Source: Pseudopithomyces maydicus (lineage: Eukaryota; Ascomycota; Dothideomycetes; Pleosporales; Didymosphaeriaceae). Taken from it: DNA of 64,000 bases. Shown here one piece after another: positions 44,412 to 52,315 of the stretch (the stretch's first letter is position 1; each line of letters begins with the position of its first letter). The notes beneath the pieces are model-generated. The model saw nothing but the letters and a program-made list of their open reading frames with translations, was not told where the DNA came from and did no database searches. The stretch is from the NCBI GenBank assembly GCA_026873275.1, contig JANTUC010000008.1:930001-994000 (forward strand), written 5' to 3'. A program made the translations under genes and the position numbers.

Positions 44412-47400
44412 TTATTTTTGGAGGTGCGTGTGTGATGAGTTGTGTCCGTTCCTCTTCGACCTTTGCTGCAGGAATTGGCTGACCATTGGTTTGCAGTTTC
44501 CTAGGTTTCTGACTGGTTCCCAGGTGTTTTCGCTGTTGGGATACCCTTTCCATTTGATGAGGAATTCTTCCGTTTCTCGACACTGATCGTATCGCACGTC
44601 GAGTATCTTTTCGACTTCGAATTCCGTTTCTTCCTCGGCTTGGTGATAGAAGGTGGTTTGAACTGGCGTTTCCGGGTCTGCTGGTTCCAATAATGATATG
44701 TGGAATACCGGGTGTATCTTTGCATCTGGCGGTAGTTCCAACTTGTAGTTTACTGGCGATATCTGTTTGGAAATGAAAAATGGTCCGACCTTAACGTGAT
44801 CCAGTTTCTTGTGTTTCTTCTTCTGTGTGCGAAGATTTTTCGTAAGTAGGTATACTTTATCCCCCTTCTTCAGCTGAGGTGCCGTTTTTCGTTTCTTGTT
44901 GACGTAGGAAATTGTTTGTCGTTGAGACTTCTCGAGGTTTTCTCGTAATTCTTCGTGTGTTTGTTTCATGATCCCTGCAGTTTTCTCTGCTTCTGCTGTG
45001 TTGATAACCGTTGGTAAGACTTGATCAAAGAGATGTGGATGTTTTCCGTGGTTTGCGTAGTATGGTGTAATTCCGGTTGTTGCTGATTCTTTGTTGTTGT
45101 ATGCCATCTGTGCTAAGGGTAGTAATGAAACCCAATTATCTTTCTTCTTGTTGCAGTAGATGCGTAGGTACGTTTCCATAGTCTGGTTGGTACGTTCTGT
45201 TTGTCCGTCTGTTTGTGGGTGATAAGCTGTCGATAGCTTTCGTTTTGTCCCGATAAGTGCCATAAGCGTTGTCCAGTAGTTTGACGTAAAGAGTTTGTCT
45301 CTGTCGCTGATGATTGTCCTTGGTATGCCGTGGTGTCTTACGAGTCTGTCGAGTATAAGATATCCTAGCTGGTCTGCAGTGTATTCCTTCTTGCAGGGTA
45401 TCATTTCGGCGTACTTCGTAAATCTGTCCACAATAACCAATATTGCGTTGTACTTGACTTCCGTAGCCGGGTCCGTAGATCCTGGTAGTCCAGTGACAAA
45501 ATCCATAGCGATGTCTTCCCATGGTGCTGTGGGTATTTTAATGGCTTGCATTTCTCCATACTTCAGATGCGTCGCATGCTTATTCCTTTGGCAGTCTGCG
45601 CACTTCCTAATGTAGGTGGTTACAGCTTCCTTGATTCCTTTGAAGTTGTAGTTCCGTTGGATTAGTTCCATTGTCTTGCTGATTCCGGGATGTCCGTAAA
45701 GAGGGTCGTCGTGGTGTTGTCGTATTACCTCCTCCTGTTGTTCCTTTGGTACGTCCTTGGTGACTATTATTAGTTGGTTAAGTTCCGCTGTAGGTCCTAG
45801 CGATCCGTCCTTGTTTTCCTTGAGGATTGCCGAATATGTCTTGACCTTATCTCCTGCGAGATCTTTTCTTCTGCTGAGAGCATCTGCTCGTCCGTTCTCT
45901 TTTCCTGGTGTGTACAGGATCTTGAATTTGTACTGTCCAAGGGCTTCTGACCATCGCGCTTGTCGCGGTGTCAATTCTTTCGTCGTCGTGAACCGTAACA
46001 GGTTCTTGTGGTCCGTGAAGATCGTGAGTTCCGAGCATCCGTGTGCATAGATTCTCCAGTGCTTGAGTGCTTTGACAATAGCATATAATTCTTTATCGTG
46101 GATGTCGTAGCGTGTTTCTGCGTCGATGAACTTGTAAGAGTAGTAAGCAACGGGGTGCCATTGTCCGTCTCTTTCTTGTTTCGCGCATGCTCCGATAGCC
46201 AAGTCGCTTGCATCGGTCTCCATGCGTAGTGGTTCGTCGCTTCTGAAAGCAACTAGGACTGGTGCGCTGATGCTTGCTTGTACTAGCTGTTTGAAAGCTT
46301 GATCGCATTGTTCCGTCCATTTGAATGCTACATCCTTCTTGGTTAGTGCCGTCAAGGGTATGGTGATCTTGGAGTAATCCTTGATAAATTGTCTGTTGAA
46401 TCCGCAAAATCCTAGGAATTCTCGCACGTCTCCTATGGTTTTCGGGATTGGCCATGCTCGTATGGTTTCGATCTTGTCTGGGCTTATGCTAAAGCCTTTC
46501 GTGTTGACAACGTGTCCTAGGAACTCTAGTTCCGTGACATGGAATTTGCATTTTTCCGGTTTGATCCTCAGATGGGCTTTCCGTAAAGCTTCTAACACGA
46601 TTTTGACATGCTCTACGTGTTCTCGCTCGTTTTCCGAGTATATGAGGATGTCGTCCAAGTAGGCAACTACGAAGATGTCGAGGTAGTTCCTAAGCGTGTT
46701 GTTGATCAATTCCTGGAATGTTGCTGGTGCATTGGTTAGTCCGAACGGCATGACTGTGTACTCGAACAGGCCGTATCGCGATCTAAACGCTGTCTTCCAT
46801 TCTTCACCTTCTTTCATCCTGATGAGGTGGTATCCGTCTCTTAAGTCCATAGCCGTAAATATCTTGGCTCTTGAGAGTCTGTCTCGTAATTCTGATATGT
46901 TCGGTAACGGGTATCTATTCTTGATCGTGATGTTGTTGAGTGCTCGATAGTCGATGCACGGTCGTGGTTCTCCGTTTTTCTTGAGTACGAACATAAATGG
47001 ACTTGCTGCGGGTGACTTCGATTCTCGTATGTATCCTTTGTCGAGGTTCTTCTCGATGAAGTCCTTTTCCCATTGGAGTTCTTTTCCTGACTTGCCGTAT
47101 AATGGTCCAAAGGGTGGCGTTTTCCCTTCTTCTAGGTCAATCGTATGATCCCAGGGTTGGTGCTCAGGTAGGTTTGCTTTTCCTTCCTCTTCCCGAAACA
47201 AATGACTCCATTCTTTATATTCGTCGGGGATGTCGTGAGTTGTGCGTTTCTCCTTCTCGTGCTTCTTGACCTGGTGGTGCCTGCCAGCGTCTGCCGAGGG
47301 TAATTCCAGTTTATCGACTTTCTGTCGCGAGTTCAAATTATTGATCATGCTCTCATCCGCCATCAGCGTCGTGTGATGCGCAGGTTCTGACTGCAGTGCA

Positions 47401-47822
47401 CATTTGCAGTTCTTCATCGAAAGCTCTCTCTTTCCCCAATGTATCTGTGGGTTATGCTTTCGTAGCCAGGGGATACCTAGGATTAAGTCATGCTGACTTG
47501 CATCCAAGACGTCTAAGGTAATCCTCTCCTGGTGCTCATGGATCCTGAGTGTCGTCGTGACCTCGAGTCGTATGCTTGATTGTCCTGGTAATCGGCGTCC
47601 ATTCGCGACATGGATAGTCAAAGGGGTTTCCTTGAGTTGTTCTCTGAGTCCGGCTCTTTGAACGGTCTTCCTCGAGATGAAGTTCCCTTGGGCTCCCGAA
47701 TCCAGTAAAGCTTTGATCCGTATTCTTTCATTAAGCGTTACCGGTAGCTTAATGAGTGATGCCTGGTCAGTTACCAGTGCATTTAATTCCGTTGCGGCTC
47801 CACTGAGTCCGCTCGTTGGCCT
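44412..47822 (-). CDS. pol: Element A pol polyprotein (PR-RT-RH-IN-chromodomain), -1 frame to gag
   Basis: No start codon is needed: the frame is open from the gag slippery site at 47822. Protease has LLDSGAQGNFIS. Reverse transcriptase has the catalytic YLDDILIYS. RNase H has ETDASDLAIGA and the SYKFIDAETRYDIHDKEL segment. Integrase shows an HHCC zinc region ending KCADCQRNK and the DDE core with MDFVTGLPG, ISDRDKLFTS and TAYHPQTDGQTERTNQ. A chromodomain (EFEVEKILDVR, EFLIKWKGYPNSENTWEP) follows; in chromoviruses it directs integration to heterochromatin. About 1136 residues with no internal stop. It is made as a gag-pol fusion by -1 frameshifting. Confidence 0.94.
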   Translation of the reverse strand, partial: RPTSGLSGAATELNALVTDQASLIKLPVTLNERIRIKALLDSGAQGNFISRKTVQRAGLREQLKETPLTIHVANGRRLPGQSSIRLEVTTTLRIHEHQERITLDVLDASQHDLILGIPWLRKHNPQIHWGKRELSMKNCKCALQSEPAHHTTLMADESMINNLNSRQKVDKLELPSADAGRHHQVKKHEKEKRTTHDIPDEYKEWSHLFREEEGKANLPEHQPWDHTIDLEEGKTPPFGPLYGKSGKELQWEKDFIEKNLDKGYIRESKSPAASPFMFVLKKNGEPRPCIDYRALNNITIKNRYPLPNISELRDRLSRAKIFTAMDLRDGYHLIRMKEGEEWKTAFRSRYGLFEYTVMPFGLTNAPATFQELINNTLRNYLDIFVVAYLDDILIYSENEREHVEHVKIVLEALRKAHLRIKPEKCKFHVTELEFLGHVVNTKGFSISPDKIETIRAWPIPKTIGDVREFLGFCGFNRQFIKDYSKITIPLTALTKKDVAFKWTEQCDQAFKQLVQASISAPVLVAFRSDEPLRMETDASDLAIGACAKQERDGQWHPVAYYSYKFIDAETRYDIHDKELYAIVKALKHWRIYAHGCSELTIFTDHKNLLRFTTTKELTPRQARWSEALGQYKFKILYTPGKENGRADALSRRKDLAGDKVKTYSAILKENKDGSLGPTAELNQLIIVTKDVPKEQQEEVIRQHHDDPLYGHPGISKTMELIQRNYNFKGIKEAVTTYIRKCADCQRNKHATHLKYGEMQAIKIPTAPWEDIAMDFVTGLPGSTDPATEVKYNAILVIVDRFTKYAEMIPCKKEYTADQLGYLILDRLVRHHGIPRTIISDRDKLFTSNYWTTLMALIGTKRKLSTAYHPQTDGQTERTNQTMETYLRIYCNKKKDNWVSLLPLAQMAYNNKESATTGITPYYANHGKHPHLFDQVLPTVINTAEAEKTAGIMKQTHEELRENLEKSQRQTISYVNKKRKTAPQLKKGDKVYLLTKNLRTQKKKHKKLDHVKVGPFFISKQISPVNYKLELPPDAKIHPVFHISLLEPADPETPVQTTFYHQAEEETEFEVEKILDVRYDQCRETEEFLIKWKGYPNSENTWEPVRNLGNCKPMVSQFLQQRSKRNGHNSSHTHLQK

Positions 47823-49579
47823 AAAAAAGACTGCTTGCCTTTCTTGCCTGCTCGCTTGCGTCTGAAGGGTTCACTTGCCTCCATCGTGTCGAGCCATTTG
47901 TCTTCACCGAATCCGAACATGGCCTTAGTTCTTGCATGCTTCTGGCAATCCTTGTGCAAGCATGTCTGCCAATGTTCTTGTGTGCATGTGCCGTTAATAA
48001 CAAGTGTCATCGCCATGTTTTCTCCTTCGAGGTATCCTGGAAAGTATTGTCGAGTTCGCTTGTCCCAGAGATGTACGTCACAGTCGTCGATCGGGCAGTC
48101 GAACCATTCCCATCGGCAGCGAAGCTGCTTAGAGGGGAACCAATGTTCTTCCTTGGCCCTATAGTGGATAGTACACTGGTCGTGGTTGCATAGTTTCCAG
48201 TTGATGCACATGTGTTTGGGGTTTCGGTGGTCCAGTACGTAATCCGGTTCGTAGGTTTCTTTCTCGTTTTCATAGACTTTTTGCTTTGACTGTCGTTGGT
48301 ACCTTTCTTGTCCCCATTCGATGTCAGCTTCACTAACGTACTTGAGTCGCTGATCATCTAGGTGTGGGACTGATCCTTCAGGAAGATCTACATCCCGTGG
48401 TTGGAATTCTTCTTCCAGAGGTTCTGTTTGCGTGAGTTTGTCGAGGTACTCCATAACGTTGATTGGTTTGGTTTGAGGATGTGGCGTAGGTGCTCGCGCT
48501 CGTACGGGTTCAAAGTCGTTGATGGGTTCTTCGTACGGATCCTCGTAAAGCCGTGAATCGTCTGAGTCCGAGTGTTCGTTTAGGTCTATATCACTTATGC
48601 CGTCTGTGATAACCCATTCGTCTTCGTCGTCCTGATCGTTGGCGACGGTGATTACGTTCAACTGTCTGATGACCTTGTTCTTAGATCTGCAGTTCCTGGC
48701 GATGTGACCCGGTTTGTCACAGTTAAAACAAGTGCGTTGCTCCTTTTGATTGAACGGGGTCCCTCCTCGAGGTTTACCGAAGGCGCGCTTGAGTCTGTTT
48801 GGTCCATTGGCATTTCCAGAGGCTTTGCCATATGTTCCAGTTTTCTTCTCCTCCTTCCTTACCATTACATTGTCCAGTTCCATCGGCTGGTAGCCGTAGG
48901 GGTCGTTCGTAACCCGTTGTTTGGTAGTGGTCGTACGGTAACTGGTTCGTCCGCTTGACTTGCCATACGTGGGTTGGAATTTCCCATGATTCTTGTATTC
49001 CTGGTGTAATTCGTGCCATTCTGCATCAATCCTGATGGTTTCGTCGTAAAGTTCTTGCATCGTGTTGATCGCGGCTCCGCTGCGTAGGAGTTCTTCGCGC
49101 ACGGATTTCTTGAGACCTTGCTTATACATTTTGCGTAGGGAATCGTCGTTCCATTGGGTTTGTATAGCATAGTGTTTGAACTTTGCGGTGTATTCGGCTG
49201 CTGAGTGCGTTTGTCGAAGGCGTTGGATAGCTTCTTCAGCGTAAGACTTTTCATTGGCTGAACCGAAGAGTTGTTTGATCTGAGTACGGAAGGTACTATA
49301 GTCTTCGATGAGTTGGTCGATCTGGTCTCCTTCTTGGTTTTCCGCTGAAAGGTATGCTTCGATGTACGGCTGAATCCAGTCGGCTGGTTCGCCTCTCATG
49401 TACGTGGCGGCAAAGATGACTTTGTCCTTGTCTTCCATGTCCTTGTTGACACAGTGGAAGTACAGGTCGAGTTGGAGTAGCCATGTCTTGAGTTTGCGTC
49501 GATCGCCGTCGTACAAGTCCGGTTTAGCAGCTTTGCTGTTAGGATTGTTGAATGGGGTAAGGTCGTTGAAGTCGCTCAT
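47783..49579 (-). CDS. gag: Element A gag with zinc knuckle and C-terminal CX4CX2H modules
   Basis: 598 residues from the ATG at 49579, only 17 nt after the 5' LTR. The N-terminal half is a retrotransposon gag capsid region (PADWIQPYIEAYLS, EEAIQRLRQTHSAAEYTAKF). A nucleocapsid zinc knuckle CFNCDKPGHIARNC lies near residue 283. The C-terminal third, rather than ending there, is rich in Cys and His and repeats a C-x4-C-x2-H unit three times (LCNHDQCTIH, DCPIDDCDVH, TCLHKDCQKH), each near aromatic residues. The frame ends just after the slippery site. The same repeated unit occurs in element B gag. Confidence 0.92.
   Translation of the reverse strand: MSDFNDLTPFNNPNSKAAKPDLYDGDRRKLKTWLLQLDLYFHCVNKDMEDKDKVIFAATYMRGEPADWIQPYIEAYLSAENQEGDQIDQLIEDYSTFRTQIKQLFGSANEKSYAEEAIQRLRQTHSAAEYTAKFKHYAIQTQWNDDSLRKMYKQGLKKSVREELLRSGAAINTMQELYDETIRIDAEWHELHQEYKNHGKFQPTYGKSSGRTSYRTTTTKQRVTNDPYGYQPMELDNVMVRKEEKKTGTYGKASGNANGPNRLKRAFGKPRGGTPFNQKEQRTCFNCDKPGHIARNCRSKNKVIRQLNVITVANDQDDEDEWVITDGISDIDLNEHSDSDDSRLYEDPYEEPINDFEPVRARAPTPHPQTKPINVMEYLDKLTQTEPLEEEFQPRDVDLPEGSVPHLDDQRLKYVSEADIEWGQERYQRQSKQKVYENEKETYEPDYVLDHRNPKHMCINWKLCNHDQCTIHYRAKEEHWFPSKQLRCRWEWFDCPIDDCDVHLWDKRTRQYFPGYLEGENMAMTLVINGTCTQEHWQTCLHKDCQKHARTKAMFGFGEDKWLDTMEASEPFRRKRAGKKGKQSFLGQRADSVEPQRN
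47794..47828 (-). promoter_or_regulatory. Element A -1 ribosomal frameshift signal
   Basis: The heptamer TTTTTTA (minus strand, 47828-47822) lies in the gag frame as T-TTT-TTA, the same as the HIV-1 slip site. After a 9-nt spacer a hairpin GCGG-a-CTC / AGTG loop / GAG-CCGC fills 47812-47794. Slippage by -1 enters the open pol frame directly. Confidence 0.82.
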
Positions 49580-49586
49580 GTTGAGG

Positions 49587-49594
49587 GTGTTCAA
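49587..49594 (-). other. Element A predicted self-priming primer site
   Basis: TTGAACAC begins 2 nt after the 5' LTR. It lacks the TGG start of a tRNA primer site but is complementary to GTGTTCAA in the LTR (49790-49783), 33 nt downstream of a TATATA box. This fits Tf1-type self-priming. Confidence 0.65.
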
Positions 49595-49596
49595 GA

Positions 49597-50113
49597 TGTT
49601 ATGACCACGAGGGTAGCTAGTCCTAGAGGTTAAGGTTGGTTCTCGGGCAGGAGCAACTTACGGAGGGAGAAGGGTTATCGACTGCGTGAGCGGGTCGATG
49701 GGGTAGTCGGTATCGGTATCACGAATGATACTAAATCAACAAGGAGGCCTGAGTGAATCCAAATGATAGATTGATAAACAGGTTGAACACGAGTATCTAG
49801 TAGGATACTCGAGTCTCTATATACATGACTAGTCCCATGAGTCCCATTGTCCCATGAGTCCCAAAATCCCATAAGTCCCAAAATCCCATAAGTCCCAAAA
49901 TCCCGTATTCGCGCGTAACTGTGCCTTATTGGCTCCCGTATCTTTACTCGTCCCATAAGTCCCAAGATCCCGTGCGGGACTTTGGTCCGTGCGTTACATG
50001 CGACGGTTGGGACTGGTGTTGGTCACGTGTTCTAAGCGACCTGGGATCCGGCGGCTAGGAGCAGAAGTGGTTATGATAACGAGCTCCTGCCCCACTTCGC
50101 GCGGATCGTAACA
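49597..50113 (-). repeat. Element A 5' LTR
   Basis: 517 bp, with no difference seen by eye from the 3' copy at 43311. On the minus strand TATATA at 49823-49818 and the predicted transcript start near 49790 give a repeat-plus-U5 region of about 190 nt. Confidence 0.93.
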
Positions 50114-50118
50114 TAATC
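50114..50118. repeat. Target-site duplication TAATC, right of element A
   Basis: Pairs with 43306-43310. The R sequence continues across it. Confidence 0.9.
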
Positions 50119-51665
50119 TAATTAAGAATAAACTAGAATTATATAATATAATACTTTAAAAGGGGCATAATAGGACTTTAGAATATAATTAACTTAAAGA
50201 ATTTTAGGAAAACAAATAACTTTTAAAACTTAAAGTATAAAAAGTATTAGTTAAACTAATAGATTATTAAGGATAAATTATTATAAAAATATAGAAAGCA
50301 CCTAAACTAATAAAAGAATTATATAAGTTTAAGAAATAGGGATACTTAAATATAAAAAAATAATATAATATATTATAAATAAATACGCTATCCCTAAACT
50401 TAAATAGATAATTATTAAAGAGATAAGTAATTATTTAACCTGCTATAAAAATAAGCTTAAGAGATATAAGCTCTATAATCTTTTATAACTATTATTAGTA
50501 GCCTAATAGCTATAATAAAGTATAATAATAGATTTTATAGTAAAACTCCTAAAATCGCTACAACTAGGGATAAAATAAATATATAATACTATTATAATAA
50601 TAGTAGATAGACTTATAAAAGCTGTAAAATTTAGGCCTATAGAAGAGTCTATAATAGTAAAAGAACTAGCTTATAAAGTTAATAATATACTATTTGCGGA
50701 GTATAACCTATTAGAGAAACTTATTATAAATTATAATAAGCTTTTTATATTTAAATACTGGGATATATTTATTATAATATTAAGAATAAATTAGAAGCTA
50801 TTAATAAGCTTCTATTTATAGATAGATAAATAAATAGAAAGAATTAATTAAATACTAAAATAGTACCTAAGATTCTATATTAATAAGTAATAAAATAATT
50901 AGATAGAACTACTACTAATAATATAACTAGTATATAATAGAGTTAGATTAGGCATAATAGAGTATTTACTATATTATATAAACTATAGATATAAGCTAAT
51001 TACTTATTAGAATCTATAAGATATAAAAAATATTTTTATAAAAATATAGGATAAGGCCTAAAAGATAAAGGAATTATATAATACTTTTTATAAAAGAATT
51101 ATAAAAAGGATCCTTTTAGCATCTATAAATATAAATAAATAAAGAATTAAGAGACTAATTTTTAAAAAGGGGGATAAAGTTTTCCTATTATAAAAAAATT
51201 TAAAAACTAAGAGATTAAGTAAAAAACTAGACTATTTATTAATAGGACCCTTTAAAGTTATAAAAATTAAAAGACTAATTATAAGTAAACTACTTCTACT
51301 ATAAGGAATTAAAATATATTTTACCTTTTATAAAAATCTTTTAGAATTAGTACCTCCGGACGCTCTAATTAAGATTTAGTTAAAATTAAAAGATAATAAG
51401 TATAAGGTTAAAATTATTAAAGACCTATAAATAGATAAAGATTAGTAATAATATTTAATAAAGTAGAAAGGATGGTTAGAGTAGTATAATATTTAAAAAT
51501 TAAAAGAAAACCTTATAAATTATAAAGAATTACTAAGGAATTTTTACTAATAGAAGTTAATATACTACTTTTAAGATAATTATATAAGGGGATACTTAGT
51601 TTAAAATTAGCTAAGAAGATAAAAAAATTAAAAAATAAAAAAAGATTAAGTAAAAAAAAGGATTA
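50119..51665 (+). mobile_element. Relic R internal region continued: integrase and chromodomain, RIP-destroyed
   Basis: Resumes the alignment with B near 56287 and continues to about 57838, covering integrase and chromodomain. It stops at GGATTA where element B's LTR begins. The remaining 3' part of R is not downstream of B but at 34138-35371 in reverse. Confidence 0.87.
51661..51665. repeat. Target-site duplication GATTA at the left of element B
   Basis: Does not match ATACA to the right of B. Its reverse complement TAATC lies at 35367-35371. Confidence 0.85.
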
Positions 51666-52287
51666 TGTTACGATCACGACAAGAAACCGTAAGACAGCAG
51701 GAAAGAATTACATGCAGGACGCCAGCGACCAAGGCAAAGGTGATGGTCAGCCATACGCTAGACAGCGGGGCCAGCTAGACGACGCATCACGTGACCGTGA
51801 TCCCGCCAAGAACGCGAGATCCCGGGAGCACCAGGTCTTGGCGGGAGCAGAGCAGTTGCTCCCGCTAAGAAGACAGAATTCATGGGAGCAGAGCGATTGC
51901 TCCCGTCCGAAGGACAGGATCTACGGGAGCAAAGGGAGTTGCTCCCGCCAAGCAGACGGAACCTACGGGAGCAGACCGGTAGGTCCGGGGACAGCGAAGG
52001 ATGGACAGAATGGTATATAGTCTAGGACGCTCTCTGTACATTTCCTATTCTTCGTAGTCAACTTCTTATGTATCTTCGCATACTCGCTCATAGCTAAATC
52101 GAAGCTCTTCTTTGCAATCAAGAATCATCAGCCTTCACAGAAGATAGTTGTCTTGCTTTTAGCAGCAAGATAGGGATATTCGCATCACCCGTTGCCTAAC
52201 CGTCACTCGACCACTGAATACCCGCAAGGCTCCCGAGAAGCCTGCCTGCCCTTACACGGACCAGGTAAGTAGGAACCCCTTGTAACA
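51666..52287 (+). repeat. Element B 5' LTR
   Basis: 622 bp, TGTTACGATC...CTTGTAACA. It contains three GGGAGCA...TGCTCCC hairpins (51842-51947), TATATA at 52014-52019 and the presumed transcript start near 52050. Confidence 0.94.
51842..51947. repeat. Array of three GC-rich palindromes in the B LTR
   Basis: Units at 51842-51864, 51883-51905 and 51924-51947 each pair GGGAGCA with TGCTCCC around 8-9 bases and are spaced about 41 bp apart. Half-units flank the array on both sides. The array sits upstream of the TATA box and recurs in every B LTR. Confidence 0.85.
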
Positions 52288-52289
52288 CT

Positions 52290-52297
52290 TTGACTAC
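52290..52297 (+). other. Element B predicted self-priming primer site
   Basis: TTGACTAC begins 2 nt after the 5' LTR and is complementary to GTAGTCAA at 52054-52061 in the LTR, 40 nt downstream of TATATA. There is no TGG tRNA signature. Confidence 0.65.
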
Positions 52298-52315
52298 CCA
52301 AAGGTTCGAGTCGAT

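Larger units (their letters stand above)
43311..50113 (-). mobile_element. Element A: intact Ty3/gypsy chromovirus LTR retrotransposon, nested in relic R
   Basis: 6803 bp bounded by 517-bp LTRs that look identical and flanked by TAATC on both sides. Gag and pol are open on the minus strand in order protease, reverse transcriptase, RNase H, integrase, chromodomain, which defines a Ty3/gypsy chromovirus. An additional ORF runs the other way next to the 3' LTR. Composition is normal and RIP marks are absent, unlike the DNA on either side, so insertion followed RIP of the host relic. All parts needed for mobility seem present. Confidence 0.95.

Noticed and set aside
49675..49965. 96-codon ORF in each A LTR
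   Set aside because: It derives from the 17-bp tandem repeat and is low in complexity.
51842..51947. CRISPR-like array
   Set aside because: Regularly spaced palindromes, but only three, inside a eukaryotic LTR and with near-identical spacers.
51712..52020. 102-codon ORF in each B LTR (also 35639-35947 and part of 58428-58793)
   Set aside because: It is the translation of the palindrome array; it repeats unchanged only because the LTRs are the same. No domain.
52288..52315. tRNA-primed primer-binding site in B
   Set aside because: No TGG follows the LTR. GGTTCGAGTC at 52303-52312 recalls a tRNA B box but no tRNA structure surrounds it.
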